In this document: positions 17,137 to 25,864 of the stretch, piece by piece
Layout: every line of letters begins with the position of its first letter
Position numbering within the stretch: position 1 is the stretch's first letter
Source of the DNA: Actinomadura chibensis NBRC 106107
GTDB taxonomy: Bacteria; Actinomycetota; Actinomycetes; Streptosporangiales; Streptosporangiaceae
DNA: 64,000 bases
Direction of reading: 5' to 3'
NCBI RefSeq assembly: GCF_001552135.1
Contig: NZ_BCQP01000052.1
Span: forward strand, 1-64,000
Translations under genes and position numbers: made by a program
The notes under the pieces: model-generated
Database searches by the model: none
The model's input: the letters and a program-made list of their open reading frames with translations, nothing else
What the model was told of the DNA's origin: nothing

Positions 17137-18099
17137 TCACGCGGCCGGACGGTACGGGACGGCAGGCGTCGCGGGGATGCCCGCGAGCTTCCACACCGCG
17201 TACGCGGCGGCGTTCGTCGCGGTGCCGAGCACGGACGACTCGATGTTGTTGATGTCGTCGCAGCGGGTGTGGTAGCAGGGGTCGTCGCCGCTGCTGATGC
17301 CGCTGACCTGGATGCCCGCGCTCTTGAACGACGCGTGGTCGGACCGCGCGCCGACGTTGATGCCGTTCGTCCCGATGCCCTTGCTGCGGAAGTACTCGGT
17401 GAACGTCGCGCCGAGGGTGGAGGAGTCGGTGTAGACGCCCCAGGTCCGGGTGTTCTTCGCGCCGACCATGTCGAAGTTCAGGTAGGCGCTGATCTTGGAC
17501 CGCTCGGCCGCGGGGAGCTGCTGCACGTAGTACTTCGAGCCGATCATGCCGAGCTCTTCGGCGCCCCACCAGCCGAACCGCAGCCGCTTGGTCGGACGGG
17601 CGTTGGCGCGGGACACCGCGAGCGCGGTCTCCAGGACGGCGCTCGTCCCCGACCCGTTGTCGTTGATGCCGGGCCCGGCGGGGACGCTGTCGAGGTGCGA
17701 CCCGAGGAACACGATCTGGTTGGCGTCGCCGTAGGGCCAGTCGGCGATCACGTTGTAGCCGGTGGAGCCGTTGTAGGAGAAGGACTGCAGCGTGGTCTGG
17801 AATCCGGCCGCGTCCAGCTTGGCCTTCACGTAGTCGGCGGAGGCGCGGAACCCAGGCTTGCCGTGCGCCCGGTTGCCTCCGTTCGAGGTGGCGATGGACT
17901 GGAGTTGCTGGGCGTGCGCCATCGAGTTGGCCGCCGGAATGTCCGGCGACTGGACGGCGACCTGCGCCGGACGCGGCGCGGGCTGGGCCAGCGCGCCGCC
18001 GGGGACTCCCAGCAGCGCGGCGAGGAGCCCGGCGCCGACCGCGGCCGAGCCGAGCAGGCTTCTGCGTTTCAGGAGCCTGGCAGGTGTCGTGTCGCGCAT
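17137..18099 (-). CDS. Tat-exported M28 aminopeptidase
   Basis: 320 residues from ATG 18099 with GGAGGAA 7 nt upstream. The N-terminus is KRRSLLGSAAVGAGLLAALLG, a twin-arginine-type signal. The M28 double-zinc site is complete: GSHLDSV (His, and catalytic Asp), GINDNGSGTS (bridging Asp), WWGAEELGMIGS (general-base Glu and ligand Glu), LNFDMVG (Asp) and CYHTRCDDINNI (final His, between two cysteines likely disulfide-bonded). It resembles the Streptomyces griseus aminopeptidase and would remove N-terminal hydrophobic residues from extracellular peptides. It is the first gene of the two-peptidase operon. Confidence 0.92.
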   Translation of the reverse strand: MRDTTPARLLKRRSLLGSAAVGAGLLAALLGVPGGALAQPAPRPAQVAVQSPDIPAANSMAHAQQLQSIATSNGGNRAHGKPGFRASADYVKAKLDAAGFQTTLQSFSYNGSTGYNVIADWPYGDANQIVFLGSHLDSVPAGPGINDNGSGTSAVLETALAVSRANARPTKRLRFGWWGAEELGMIGSKYYVQQLPAAERSKISAYLNFDMVGAKNTRTWGVYTDSSTLGATFTEYFRSKGIGTNGINVGARSDHASFKSAGIQVSGISSGDDPCYHTRCDDINNIESSVLGTATNAAAYAVWKLAGIPATPAVPYRPAA

Positions 18100-18477
18100 T
18101 TCGCAATTCCTCCTGGCGGGGGGCTCTGGCGCATGCCGCGCCAGAGGGGGGATGACGGTGGATGCTATACGCGGTCATTGGCCGGGTAAACGGCAACACC
18201 GGACGAGTTTTCTACACCGCATCGAAAAGGCCGGTCAACCGGCTTGAACGAAGGAAACGGATTGAACTTCGCGCGGTCGGCGCGCGGACCCGTTTCGGTG
18301 ATCTAGAAACCCGGGTGCCGAACGGGACGGCGGATGGCGCGCCCGGCGGCCCGGCAAGGGTACGCCCGCTTGACCAAAGGTTCACCCCGGTATTTCCCGG
18401 CGGAGCGGTTGTGCCGAGCGCGATCCGGTTAGGGGGCCATGGGGGTGCGACGCGCGTTAGGAAAGGACGGGTATGCG
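18100..18477. other. 378-nt divergent intergenic region
   Basis: It separates the leftward peptidase operon from the rightward ferritin-like/LodA operon and must hold both promoters. The ribosome site of the aminopeptidase lies at its left end. TTGAAC occurs twice, at 18244 and 18262, 18 nt apart. I see no strong palindrome and no gene. Confidence 0.45.
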
Positions 18478-19584
18478 ATGGCCATGCTGGTCGAGACGAT
18501 CTCCGCGCAGCTCACCGTGCCCGAGGACGATCGGGACATCGCCTGGTTGCGGGAGAGCCTGCAGGCGGCCATCGCCGTGGAACTGGCGACGATCCCGCCC
18601 TATCTCTACGGAATGTGGTCGATCAAGGACAAGTCCCAGGAGGTCTACCGCCATATCCACGCCATCGTGATGCAGGAGATGCTGCACATGGGCCTGGCGT
18701 GCAATCTGCTCTCCGCCGTCGGCGGGCATCCGGAGATCTCGGCGGCGGCCCTGCACTATCCCGCGAAGCTCCCCGGCGGGGTGCGGGAGAACTTCCCGGT
18801 CTATCTGGAGGGCCTGGCCGCCGCGCCGAACAAGCCGGGCGACGTGGTGAAGAAGGTCTACATGGAGATCGAGATGCCGGAGCACCCGGTGGCGTTCGCG
18901 CCGACGGACGGCTCCGGCGGCCGGGAGACCTTCCCCACCATCGGCGCCTTTTACCAGGCGGTCAAGAAGTGCATCAACAAGCTTTCGCCGCAGTTCGGCG
19001 GGACGCAGCAGGCGGCGCGGGCGATCGGCCTGTTCAAAATCAGCAAGCTGGCGGACGCGAACAAGGCCATCGACCTTATCATCGACCAGGGCGAGGGCAG
19101 GCCCGAGACCGGCCCCGGCACCCTCGAAGAACTCCCGGCGGACCGTAGCCCCGCGAAGGTCGCCCACTACTACCGCTTCAAGGAGATCTGGACCGGCCAC
19201 CACCTGAAATACAACTCGGCGCAGGGGAAATGGAAGTTCGACGGGCCGGTGATGAAACGTCCCGCCGTTTATCCGCTGGCGAAGATGGGGGCGTCCGGCG
19301 TCCCGTCGCCGAGCGCGGAGCTGAAGAAGCGGCTCAAGGAATGCAACGACACCTACCACCTCGTCCTGAGCGACCTCGAAACCGCGTGGAAGACGGGCCG
19401 GGAGGACGACCTGGACCAGGCCGTCGACCGGATGCGCAACCTTGAGGACGGCGCCGCCGAGCTCATCAAATACCAGGTCGGCAGGAACCTCCCGAAGATC
19501 TACGGCCCGGAGTTCACGCCCCCGCCCGGCCCGCGAACCGACACACGCGAAAAAGCGGACCGCAGCGCCGCGTTGACCGACTGA
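18478..19584 (+). CDS. Ferritin-like (VioB/RebD-type domain) protein
   Basis: 368 residues from ATG 18478, which has AGGAAAGGA about 10 nt upstream. ATG 18439 in frame is an alternative. Residues about 20-250 match the ferritin-like domain of VioB/RebD-type iminophenyl-pyruvate dimer synthases. One helix has Glu35 in AIAVELATIPPYL and the next has QEMLHM with Glu67 and His70, a typical ExxH di-iron or haem-proximal set. In violacein and rebeccamycin synthesis this fold couples amino-acid imines, but the large catalase-like N-terminal part of those enzymes is absent. It is 10 nt upstream of a LodA-like oxidase gene, so a role in making or using its cofactor, or in handling peroxide or imine product, is inferred. 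Confidence 0.78.
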   Translation: MAMLVETISAQLTVPEDDRDIAWLRESLQAAIAVELATIPPYLYGMWSIKDKSQEVYRHIHAIVMQEMLHMGLACNLLSAVGGHPEISAAALHYPAKLPGGVRENFPVYLEGLAAAPNKPGDVVKKVYMEIEMPEHPVAFAPTDGSGGRETFPTIGAFYQAVKKCINKLSPQFGGTQQAARAIGLFKISKLADANKAIDLIIDQGEGRPETGPGTLEELPADRSPAKVAHYYRFKEIWTGHHLKYNSAQGKWKFDGPVMKRPAVYPLAKMGASGVPSPSAELKKRLKECNDTYHLVLSDLETAWKTGREDDLDQAVDRMRNLEDGAAELIKYQVGRNLPKIYGPEFTPPPGPRTDTREKADRSAALTD

Positions 19585-19594
19585 GGGGCGGGGA

Positions 19595-21856
19595 ATGGCC
19601 GAGATCAGCATCGCCGACGTCACGAAGGTGGAGATCCATCCCGCCATCGGAATCGCCAGGGTCGGCGGCAGCGACGAGTTCTTCATCGGTCCCGAGGTGC
19701 CGGGCGCCGTGCCCGAGCCGCCCGGGAACACGCTGGAGACCAAGTTCAAGGACGCGCAGGGCCGCGTCAAACGGCAGGCGGCGCGGTTCCGCTGCTTCGG
19801 CTACGACGACCACGGCAAATACGTCGACCTCAGCGGGAAGGCCGAGGTGACCGTCAATTGGGAGGTCACGCTCGCCAACAAGAAGGCGGCGGCCCTTGAG
19901 TTCCCGGACGGCGCGCAGCGGCGCAACCCCGGCCAGCAGGAAAAGGATCTGATCATCGCCCCCGGTTCGCGCGGCATCGTCGGAAAGAAGACGGCGACGC
20001 CGCCCGCGCCGGTCGCCTTCGACAACGGCCGGGTGAAGTTCACCCTGGACAACGTCCCGAAGGTGATCGACAAGATCTATCTGGGCGAGTTGCGCACCGA
20101 CGAGGACGGACGCCTCCTGGTGCTGGGCGGGCGGGGCGTTTCGCAGCACCATCCCGGCGCCGAGCTGACCGACACGTTCAACAGCCCCAACTGGTGCGAC
20201 GACGTCTCCGACGGGCCGGTCAAAGCGGAGGTCGCCATCACCGTGGGCGGCGCCGAGCGGAAGTTCACCGCGGAGCCCGCCTGGGTGATCGTCACGCCGC
20301 CGAAGTTCGCGCCGGAGGCCGAGAGCCCGACCTCGCTGTGGGACCAGATCATGCACGCGTTCGGCGTCAAGGCCCCGGCCCGGCCGTCCTATGTGCACGA
20401 CATCTTCCCCATCCTGCAGAGCCCCCGGACGATGAAGGGCGTGAGCGCGGCCTCAAGCGGGCATCACGGCTGGCGGCACCCCGTCATCGACGAGGCCACC
20501 CGGCGGCGCGTCTTCAAACGGATCGGGGACCCGTCGAAGAACGGCACCGGCGGCACCGACTCCCTCATGCCGAAGCTGACCGAACTGGCCAAGGAGTACC
20601 CGAGCCTCACGCCGCGCCAGTACGAGATCATGAAGAAATGGCGGGAAGGCACCTTCGAGAACGACTGGAAGGCGGAATGGGGGAACGACAGGCCGCCGTT
20701 CGCGTCCTTCCCGATCACCCCGGACGGACTGGACCGGGCCGCGCTGCACGCCTGTGTCGGAGCCGCGTTCTACCCCGGCATCGAAGGCGGCCGTTTCCTG
20801 ATCGAGAAGAAGGACGGGAAGCCGAAGAACTGGAAGACGCCCTATCCGCGGCTCCGGTTCGCGGCCCATGTGAAGCCCGGCGACGTCACCGCGCGGATGG
20901 CGGTCCCCTGGCAGGCCGACTTCTACGCCTGCGGCCCCGTCTGGTGGCCGGCGCCGCGTCCGAACGAGGTCGTCCCCCGGAACAAGACCAATTACGTGGA
21001 CTGGGACAGGAACGTCGCCGTCGACTCCGGAATGGTCAATAAATGGTGGCAACTCGGTTATGTGCTGCGGGACGCCGACGGCCGGTGGGTGGAGGTCGCG
21101 CGGAGCCTGCGGAGTCCGACCCCGCTGGAGTTGACCCGCGTCGCCCACAAGGTCAGCGCCGCCGTCTCCGGACCGGAGCCGCTGTGGCCGGACGCCGGAC
21201 GCCTCGCCGCCGACCTCGCCGGAGCCGCCGTGCTCTCGTTCGGGCAGGCGACGGCCGAGGCGGAACGTCCGCACACCTGGCCGCTCTGGCTGACCGAGCT
21301 CGACGAGGAGCTGACCGTGGAGGTCCGCGGCGCCGACCTCGACCGGCTGGAGGTGAGGCTCGCGCCGCCGCTCGGCCCGCCGCTCGCGCCGGGCGACTTC
21401 GGCGTCGGCACGTCCCGCGCGGACGGGCGCGTGGAACTGCGGGTCGAGCTGCCGTTCCACGTCCAGGCGGGCCGCTACACCCGGGCGGGCCTGTGGCAGG
21501 TGGAGGTGCGGGCCGACCGGGAGACGACCTACCAGCTCGCCGCCACGGCCAGGTCGCTGATCACGTTCCCGGCCGTGACGACCGCCGGGCAGGACGGCTC
21601 CATCAGCGCCCGCGTCGACTTCACCGGCGCGCCGATCAGCGACGGGACGGCCGTCGTCCAGCCGCTGTCGCCGGAGCGGGAACTGGAGGAGGTCGCGCTG
21701 CGGTCGGAGGGCGCGTCCGGCGCGAAGGCCGACCGGGTGGCGGGTGACGTCGCCCTGCAGAAGGCCGAGTACCTGCGGATACAGGTCACGGGGACGTCGC
21801 CGATGGGGCATCCCTTCGTCCGGGAGCGGCTCCTGCGGACGAGCGACCTGCCGTGA
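19595..21856 (+). CDS. LodA/GoxA-like cysteine tryptophylquinone amino-acid oxidase
   Basis: 753 residues from ATG 19595 with a GAGGGGCGGGGA ribosome site. The N-terminal VEIHPAIGIARVGGSDEFFIGPEVPG is the LodA family opening, followed by ARFRCFGYD. The cofactor segment is recognisable: Cys387 in HACVGAAFYPGIEGG and the tandem Trp450-Trp451 in CGPVWWPAPRPN. Their separation of 63-64 residues is close to that of the Cys-Trp pair cross-linked to CTQ in Marinomonas LodA. LodA oxidises the lysine epsilon-amine, while GoxA uses glycine; both release peroxide and ammonia. A C-terminal part of about 250 residues beyond the usual oxidase core looks beta-rich (residues about 500-753). The gene overlaps the LodB-like flavoprotein gene by GTGA. 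Substrate is unknown. Confidence 0.85.
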   Translation: MAEISIADVTKVEIHPAIGIARVGGSDEFFIGPEVPGAVPEPPGNTLETKFKDAQGRVKRQAARFRCFGYDDHGKYVDLSGKAEVTVNWEVTLANKKAAALEFPDGAQRRNPGQQEKDLIIAPGSRGIVGKKTATPPAPVAFDNGRVKFTLDNVPKVIDKIYLGELRTDEDGRLLVLGGRGVSQHHPGAELTDTFNSPNWCDDVSDGPVKAEVAITVGGAERKFTAEPAWVIVTPPKFAPEAESPTSLWDQIMHAFGVKAPARPSYVHDIFPILQSPRTMKGVSAASSGHHGWRHPVIDEATRRRVFKRIGDPSKNGTGGTDSLMPKLTELAKEYPSLTPRQYEIMKKWREGTFENDWKAEWGNDRPPFASFPITPDGLDRAALHACVGAAFYPGIEGGRFLIEKKDGKPKNWKTPYPRLRFAAHVKPGDVTARMAVPWQADFYACGPVWWPAPRPNEVVPRNKTNYVDWDRNVAVDSGMVNKWWQLGYVLRDADGRWVEVARSLRSPTPLELTRVAHKVSAAVSGPEPLWPDAGRLAADLAGAAVLSFGQATAEAERPHTWPLWLTELDEELTVEVRGADLDRLEVRLAPPLGPPLAPGDFGVGTSRADGRVELRVELPFHVQAGRYTRAGLWQVEVRADRETTYQLAATARSLITFPAVTTAGQDGSISARVDFTGAPISDGTAVVQPLSPERELEEVALRSEGASGAKADRVAGDVALQKAEYLRIQVTGTSPMGHPFVRERLLRTSDLP

Positions 21857-22830
21857 CCCGTCCGCCCGACGTCGCCGTGGTCGGCGGCGGACCGGCGGGC
21901 GCGGCGGTCGCGTGGCGGCTGGCGCGCGCGGGGGCGGCGGTGACGCTCGTCCACGACGGGCGGGACCGGTGGCGTCCGGTGGGCCAGCAGCTCGCCGCCA
22001 CCGCCCGCCCGCTCCTGGACGAGATGGGGGTGCTGGACGCGGTGGCCGCCGTGTCCGTGCCCGTCCACGAGGCGCGGAGCGCGTGGCCGGGCCCGGAGGT
22101 CGTCTGCCGTCCGGCCATCATGAGCCCGTTCGGCCCTCCGCTCGCCGTCGACCGTCCCCGCCTGGACGCCCTCCTCCGCGACGCCGCCGTGCGGGCGGGC
22201 GCCCGCCCGGCCCACGGAAGGGCCGAAGGCCACCGCGTCCTGATCGACGCAACAGGCGCAACGCGCGCCGCGTCCCGGACCCGCCTTTCGTGGACGCGGA
22301 TAGACCGCCTGCGCTGCGCCCTGTGGAAAACACCCGCCCCGACGCCGCAGCCTTGGTCATTGGTAGAGGCCGCTCCAGACGGCTGGTGGTATACGTCCCC
22401 CGACGCCGCCGACGGGCAATTGACCGTAATGCGAGTAGGCGACAATCCGGCGGCGGACACCGCGCCGCCACCGCATACGGCGCACCGCCTCGGCCGTCCG
22501 CTTCCCGCCGCGTCCGAATTCCGCGTCGCGACGATCGGGCACGCGAATCCACCCTGGTCGGACGCGATAATCGCGACGGGCGACGCGGCCGTGGCGGTGG
22601 ACCCGCTGTCGTCGTCCGGCCTGGACAACGCGCTCCGCCTGGCCGCCCCCGCCGCCGACGCCGCACTCGGCCTCCTGGACGGCGACACGAAACCCGCCCG
22701 CCATTACGCGCAAACCGTCCGAACAATGGTCGAAGAGCACCTGGCCAATCGTCGCCACTACCTGACCCTTCCCGGCCACGCCACACCCTTCTGGGTAGCA
22801 CGCCATAAACAAAACGAGGTTACTTTTTGA
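21853..22830 (+). CDS. LodB-like FAD protein for CTQ maturation
   Basis: 325 residues from GTG 21853, inside the LodA-like stop codon. It has an N-terminal FAD loop VAVVGGGPAGAAVAWRLARAG and a second flavin motif GDAAVAVDPLSSSGLDNAL, the halogenase/geranylgeranyl-reductase-like arrangement of LodB. In the established LodA/LodB system the flavoprotein is needed to oxygenate the tryptophan that becomes CTQ. The 4-nt overlap and the CTQ residues in the upstream protein support the same job here. The third positions near the 3' end are less GC-rich than upstream. Confidence 0.83.
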   Translation: MTRPPDVAVVGGGPAGAAVAWRLARAGAAVTLVHDGRDRWRPVGQQLAATARPLLDEMGVLDAVAAVSVPVHEARSAWPGPEVVCRPAIMSPFGPPLAVDRPRLDALLRDAAVRAGARPAHGRAEGHRVLIDATGATRAASRTRLSWTRIDRLRCALWKTPAPTPQPWSLVEAAPDGWWYTSPDAADGQLTVMRVGDNPAADTAPPPHTAHRLGRPLPAASEFRVATIGHANPPWSDAIIATGDAAVAVDPLSSSGLDNALRLAAPAADAALGLLDGDTKPARHYAQTVRTMVEEHLANRRHYLTLPGHATPFWVARHKQNEVTF

Positions 22831-22957
22831 TCTTGTGGGGGCACGGAGAGCCATGATGAGTTGATCCAGCCGCCCGAGGTCCGTGGGCGAGACCGTCGCG
22901 ATGAACGCCGCGGACGGCTTCGCAGGCCGGCGCGCGGCGATCTCGGGGGGAAACGCG

Positions 22958-24907
22958 ATGACCATGTCTCAGACCGGCATGAGAAGAGACCGAAGACGGC
23001 GCTGGAACCGGGTGTGGCTGACCGGCCTGATGGCCCTCGTGATGGCGGCCATGTGCCTGGTCGCCGACCCGGCGGCGGCCCGCCGTCCGGCCGTGGCGGC
23101 CCCGCCCACCGATCTCGCCCTCGCGACCGGCTACAACGGCGCCGGGCAGTTGGGCGACGGCACCACCACCGACCGGACCACGCCGGGAGAGGTGGCCCTG
23201 CCCGAGGGCGTCACCCTCACCGAGGTCTCCGGCGGCGGGAACCACAGCCTGGCGGTGACGTCCGACGGCCGGGTGCTGGCCTGGGGCCTCAACCTCTCCG
23301 GGCAGTTGGGGGACGGCACCAACGTCCAGCGCACCACCCCGGTGTACGTGAACCTGCCCGCGGGCGTCACCGTCACCCACGTCTCCGCGGGCTGGAGCGA
23401 CAGCCTGGCGGTGACGTCCGACGGGAGGGTGCTCGCCTGGGGCGGCAACAGTCACGGGCAGTTGGGCGACGGCACCACCACCCAGCGCAACACCCCGGTG
23501 TTCGTCGCTCTCCCCGCGGGAGTCAGCGTGACCCAGGTCGCCGCCGCCGAGTATCACAGCCTGGCGGTGACGTCGGACGGGCGCGGCCTGGCCTGGGGCG
23601 CGAACCAGTCGGGGCAGTTGGGCGACGGCACCACCACCGACAGCCTCACCCCGGTGTTCGTGGCGCTGCCTGCGGGCGCCACCATCACCCAGGTCGACAC
23701 GTACGAGGACTTCAGCCTGGCCGTGACGTCCGACGGCCGGGGCCTGGCCTGGGGCCGGAACCAGTACGGCCAGTTGGGCGACGGCACCACCACCGACCGC
23801 CACACTCCGGTCTACGTGCTGCTGCCCACCGGTACGACCATCACCCAGATCGCCGCCGGTTACTACCACAGCCTTGCGGTGACGTCCGATGGACGGGAAC
23901 TGTCCTGGGGCCGGAACAACTTCGGGCAGTTGGGGAATGGCACCACCACCAACCGTTCCACTCCGGGCGAGGTGATCCTGCCCGAAGGTGTCACTGTGGT
24001 CGACACCGACGCCGGGCAGTTCCACAGTCTCGCGTTGACGTCCGACGGCCGGGTGCTGGCCTGGGGCTACAACGTCTTCGGGCAGTTGGGGGACGGCACC
24101 ACCGACCAGCGCACCACCCCGGTCTTCATGATTCTCCCGGAGGGAGAGGTGGTGACCGCGATCTCCGGCGGGGCCTACCACTCTCTCCTCCTGGCCGAAC
24201 CGGCGAGGAGCGCCACGTCGCTGACCGCCGTGCCCACCGAAGCGGCCCCGGGCCAGGAGGTGAGCCTGACCGCGAACGTGACCTGCAACGCGGGCGCCCC
24301 GACCGGCACCGTCACCTTCCTGGACGGTGACACCGTCATCGGCACCGCCGAGTTGGACGCCACCGGCACCGCCACCCTGACCACCAGCAGTTTGGAACCG
24401 GGCCGCCGCCAGATCACCGCCCGGTACGAGGGGAACGGCGGATGCCCGCCCTCCACCTCCGAACCGGTGACGGTCACCATCACCGAGGAACCCCCGCCGC
24501 CGGGGCCGTGCGGCTGGGACAAGCTCAAGGTGGAGAAGACCGTCGACCGGACCAAGGTCAAGGTCGGCCAGCACGTGACCTACCGCGTCCGCGTCACCAA
24601 CACGTGCGACACCGTCTTCCGGGACGCCGCCTTCACCGACGACCTGTCCGGTGTGCTGGACGACGCCCGACTCGTCGGATCACCGCACGCCACCACCGGG
24701 CACGTCACCTACGACCCGCCCATACTGCACTGGGTCGGCGACCTGGAACCCGGCGCCACCGCCGAGATCACCTACACCTTCGTCGCCCGCAAGCCAGGCA
24801 AACTGCGCAACCACGTCACCTGGCACTGCCGCGCCCCCGAAACCAGCAAGGTCCGCTGGGACTGCACCATAACCACCACGACAAAGGTCATAGGCAAACA
24901 CCACTAA
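22958..24907 (+). CDS. Secreted RCC1 seven-blade propeller with Ig-like and DUF11 domains
   Basis: 649 residues from ATG 22958, after GGGGGGAAA. A signal peptide (RVWLTGLMALVMAAMCLVADPAAA) is followed by seven RCC1 units (W/T G.N..GQLGDGT...PV.V, HSLAVTSDGR) from about residue 50 to 410. The DNA of the repeats is also similar, with a period of about 156 nt. A bacterial Ig-like Big_3-type domain (TSLTAVPTEAAPGQEVSLTA, about 415-510) and a DUF11/isopeptide-type domain (LKVEKTVDRTKVKVGQHVTYRVRVTN, about 525-640) follow. I see no LPxTG or C-terminal membrane anchor. RCC1 propellers are usually protein-binding, so an adhesive or interaction role at the cell surface is likely. A hairpin follows. 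Confidence 0.83.
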   Translation: MTMSQTGMRRDRRRRWNRVWLTGLMALVMAAMCLVADPAAARRPAVAAPPTDLALATGYNGAGQLGDGTTTDRTTPGEVALPEGVTLTEVSGGGNHSLAVTSDGRVLAWGLNLSGQLGDGTNVQRTTPVYVNLPAGVTVTHVSAGWSDSLAVTSDGRVLAWGGNSHGQLGDGTTTQRNTPVFVALPAGVSVTQVAAAEYHSLAVTSDGRGLAWGANQSGQLGDGTTTDSLTPVFVALPAGATITQVDTYEDFSLAVTSDGRGLAWGRNQYGQLGDGTTTDRHTPVYVLLPTGTTITQIAAGYYHSLAVTSDGRELSWGRNNFGQLGNGTTTNRSTPGEVILPEGVTVVDTDAGQFHSLALTSDGRVLAWGYNVFGQLGDGTTDQRTTPVFMILPEGEVVTAISGGAYHSLLLAEPARSATSLTAVPTEAAPGQEVSLTANVTCNAGAPTGTVTFLDGDTVIGTAELDATGTATLTTSSLEPGRRQITARYEGNGGCPPSTSEPVTVTITEEPPPPGPCGWDKLKVEKTVDRTKVKVGQHVTYRVRVTNTCDTVFRDAAFTDDLSGVLDDARLVGSPHATTGHVTYDPPILHWVGDLEPGATAEITYTFVARKPGKLRNHVTWHCRAPETSKVRWDCTITTTTKVIGKHH

Positions 24908-24917
24908 CCACCACCAA

Positions 24918-24955
24918 CCGGGGCCCGCTCAGCCACATCACCTGAGCGGCCCCGG
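24918..24955 (+). terminator. Hairpin after the RCC1 gene
   Basis: CCGGGGCC(C)GCTCAG pairs with CTGAGCGGCCCCGG around a 9-nt loop, with one bulged C, starting 10 nt after the stop codon. Confidence 0.75.
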
Positions 24956-24991
24956 TCCCACCATCTCCATCAGCCACCGAGCCAATAGAAG

Positions 24992-25022
24992 AACCCCGAT
25001 CCATCGAAGTAAGCCGGGGGTT
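24992..25022 (-). terminator. Imperfect hairpin after the 39-residue gene
   Basis: AACCCCG and a CCGGGGGTT arm flank an imperfect loop about 20 nt past the stop of the small leftward gene at 25044. The GTAAGCCGGGG arm is shared with the perfect hairpin at 28931-28960. Confidence 0.4.
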
Positions 25023-25043
25023 ATCGTGGTGTGCGGGGCTGCC

Positions 25044-25163
25044 TCAGGTGGCGGGGCTACCTGTGCCCGGGCACGTCTCCCGGCTCCCCGGCTTCTGGTG
25101 CGCCGGGGTCGGGCTGCCCGATCCCGCCGACGTGCTCTGACCGCAACTAGGGCAGTTGGCCAT
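25044..25163 (-). CDS. Small CxxC protein (39 aa)
   Basis: A 39-residue frame starts at ATG 25163 with AGGAGG upstream, 2 nt after the stop of the 163-residue gene. The sequence begins MANCPSCGQS and has another cysteine near the end (RETCPG), so a minimal zinc-binding knuckle is possible; the rest is Ser/Gly/Pro/Thr-rich and probably disordered. The ribosome site and tight spacing support expression. I do not recognise the family. Confidence 0.55.
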   Translation of the reverse strand: MANCPSCGQSTSAGSGSPTPAHQKPGSRETCPGTGSPAT

Positions 25164-25165
25164 GG

Positions 25166-25657
25166 TCAGACCTCCTCTCGCTGTTGGTACTCGCCCCCGG
25201 AGTTGAAGCTCGCACCGGCGGGTGCGGTGTAAAGGAAGACGCCGTACACGTTGGCACCTGAGTGCATGCGCACATTGACGCCGCACTTCTTGGAATCCGG
25301 CCGCTGCGACGTCCTCTCTACGGAGGAGATCTCATCGCTGCCGCCGTTGGCGATCAGCGCCGCTACGTGAGCCTCGATAAGCGATAGTTGGACGCGTCCT
25401 GAGGCGGGCAGGTCGGGCAACTCCACGGGGGCGGGTGGTTCGCCGGTGACCGGCTTCTCCGGTTGGGACTGATCCTCGCCCCCGGTCGCTGCGGTCCGCA
25501 CCCACTGGAGGGCGACCGTCGCGCCGGTCCGGAGTGTGATGACGTGGCCACAGGGCTTGTCCTTGATCCCTGCGGCGGCGAACGTCTGCACCCCGGTGAT
25601 GGAGGGACTTCCGTTCAGTACGTCCTCGATCCACGGCGCCCACCTGGGCAGTCGCAT
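25166..25657 (-). CDS. Hypothetical protein (163 aa)
   Basis: Starts at ATG 25657 with GGAGG 4-5 nt upstream. The frame extends further upstream, but that part runs over the ribosome site and the preceding small frame. The product begins MRLPRWAPWIEDVLNG, has two cysteines (KPCGHVITL and KKCGVNV) and an acidic, proline-rich middle (EKPVTGEPPAPVELPDLP), and ends in a small beta-rich segment (NVYGVFLYTAPAGASFNSGG). No signal peptide or membrane helix is present. Base composition is visibly less GC-rich than the neighbours, consistent with acquisition. Function unknown. Confidence 0.6.
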   Translation of the reverse strand: MRLPRWAPWIEDVLNGSPSITGVQTFAAAGIKDKPCGHVITLRTGATVALQWVRTAATGGEDQSQPEKPVTGEPPAPVELPDLPASGRVQLSLIEAHVAALIANGGSDEISSVERTSQRPDSKKCGVNVRMHSGANVYGVFLYTAPAGASFNSGGEYQQREEV

Positions 25658-25667
25658 ATGTCCTCCG

Positions 25668-25784
25668 CTAGTCCTGTCTTTTGGTCGGTGCGGTGGCAAC
25701 GGTACCTGCGCGCCAGGTGGCCGGGCCCCTGAACTCATGGGTGCCCACGTTCTGGGACGACGGCAGGATGTTCAAGCCGTTCAT
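25668..25784 (-). CDS. Possible small peptide gene (38 aa)
   Basis: An ATG at 25784 with AGGGG 4 nt upstream opens a 38-codon frame that ends 10 nt before the 163-residue gene and reads in the same direction. It begins MNGLNILPSSQN and ends APTKRQD. Nothing marks a family. It could be a leader or a co-transcribed small protein. Confidence 0.35.
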   Translation of the reverse strand: MNGLNILPSSQNVGTHEFRGPATWRAGTVATAPTKRQD

Positions 25785-25864
25785 ATCGCCCCTGCCGTCG
25801 TTGCTCTGAGGTCGGCTGGTACTCCAGGCGCTGACCGTGATCGCACCGCTGGGTGACCTGGGTC

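Noticed and set aside
23100..24180. Regularly spaced DNA repeats resembling a repeat array
   Set aside because: The period of about 156 nt encodes RCC1 blades; there are no spacers or short palindromic repeats, so this is not CRISPR.
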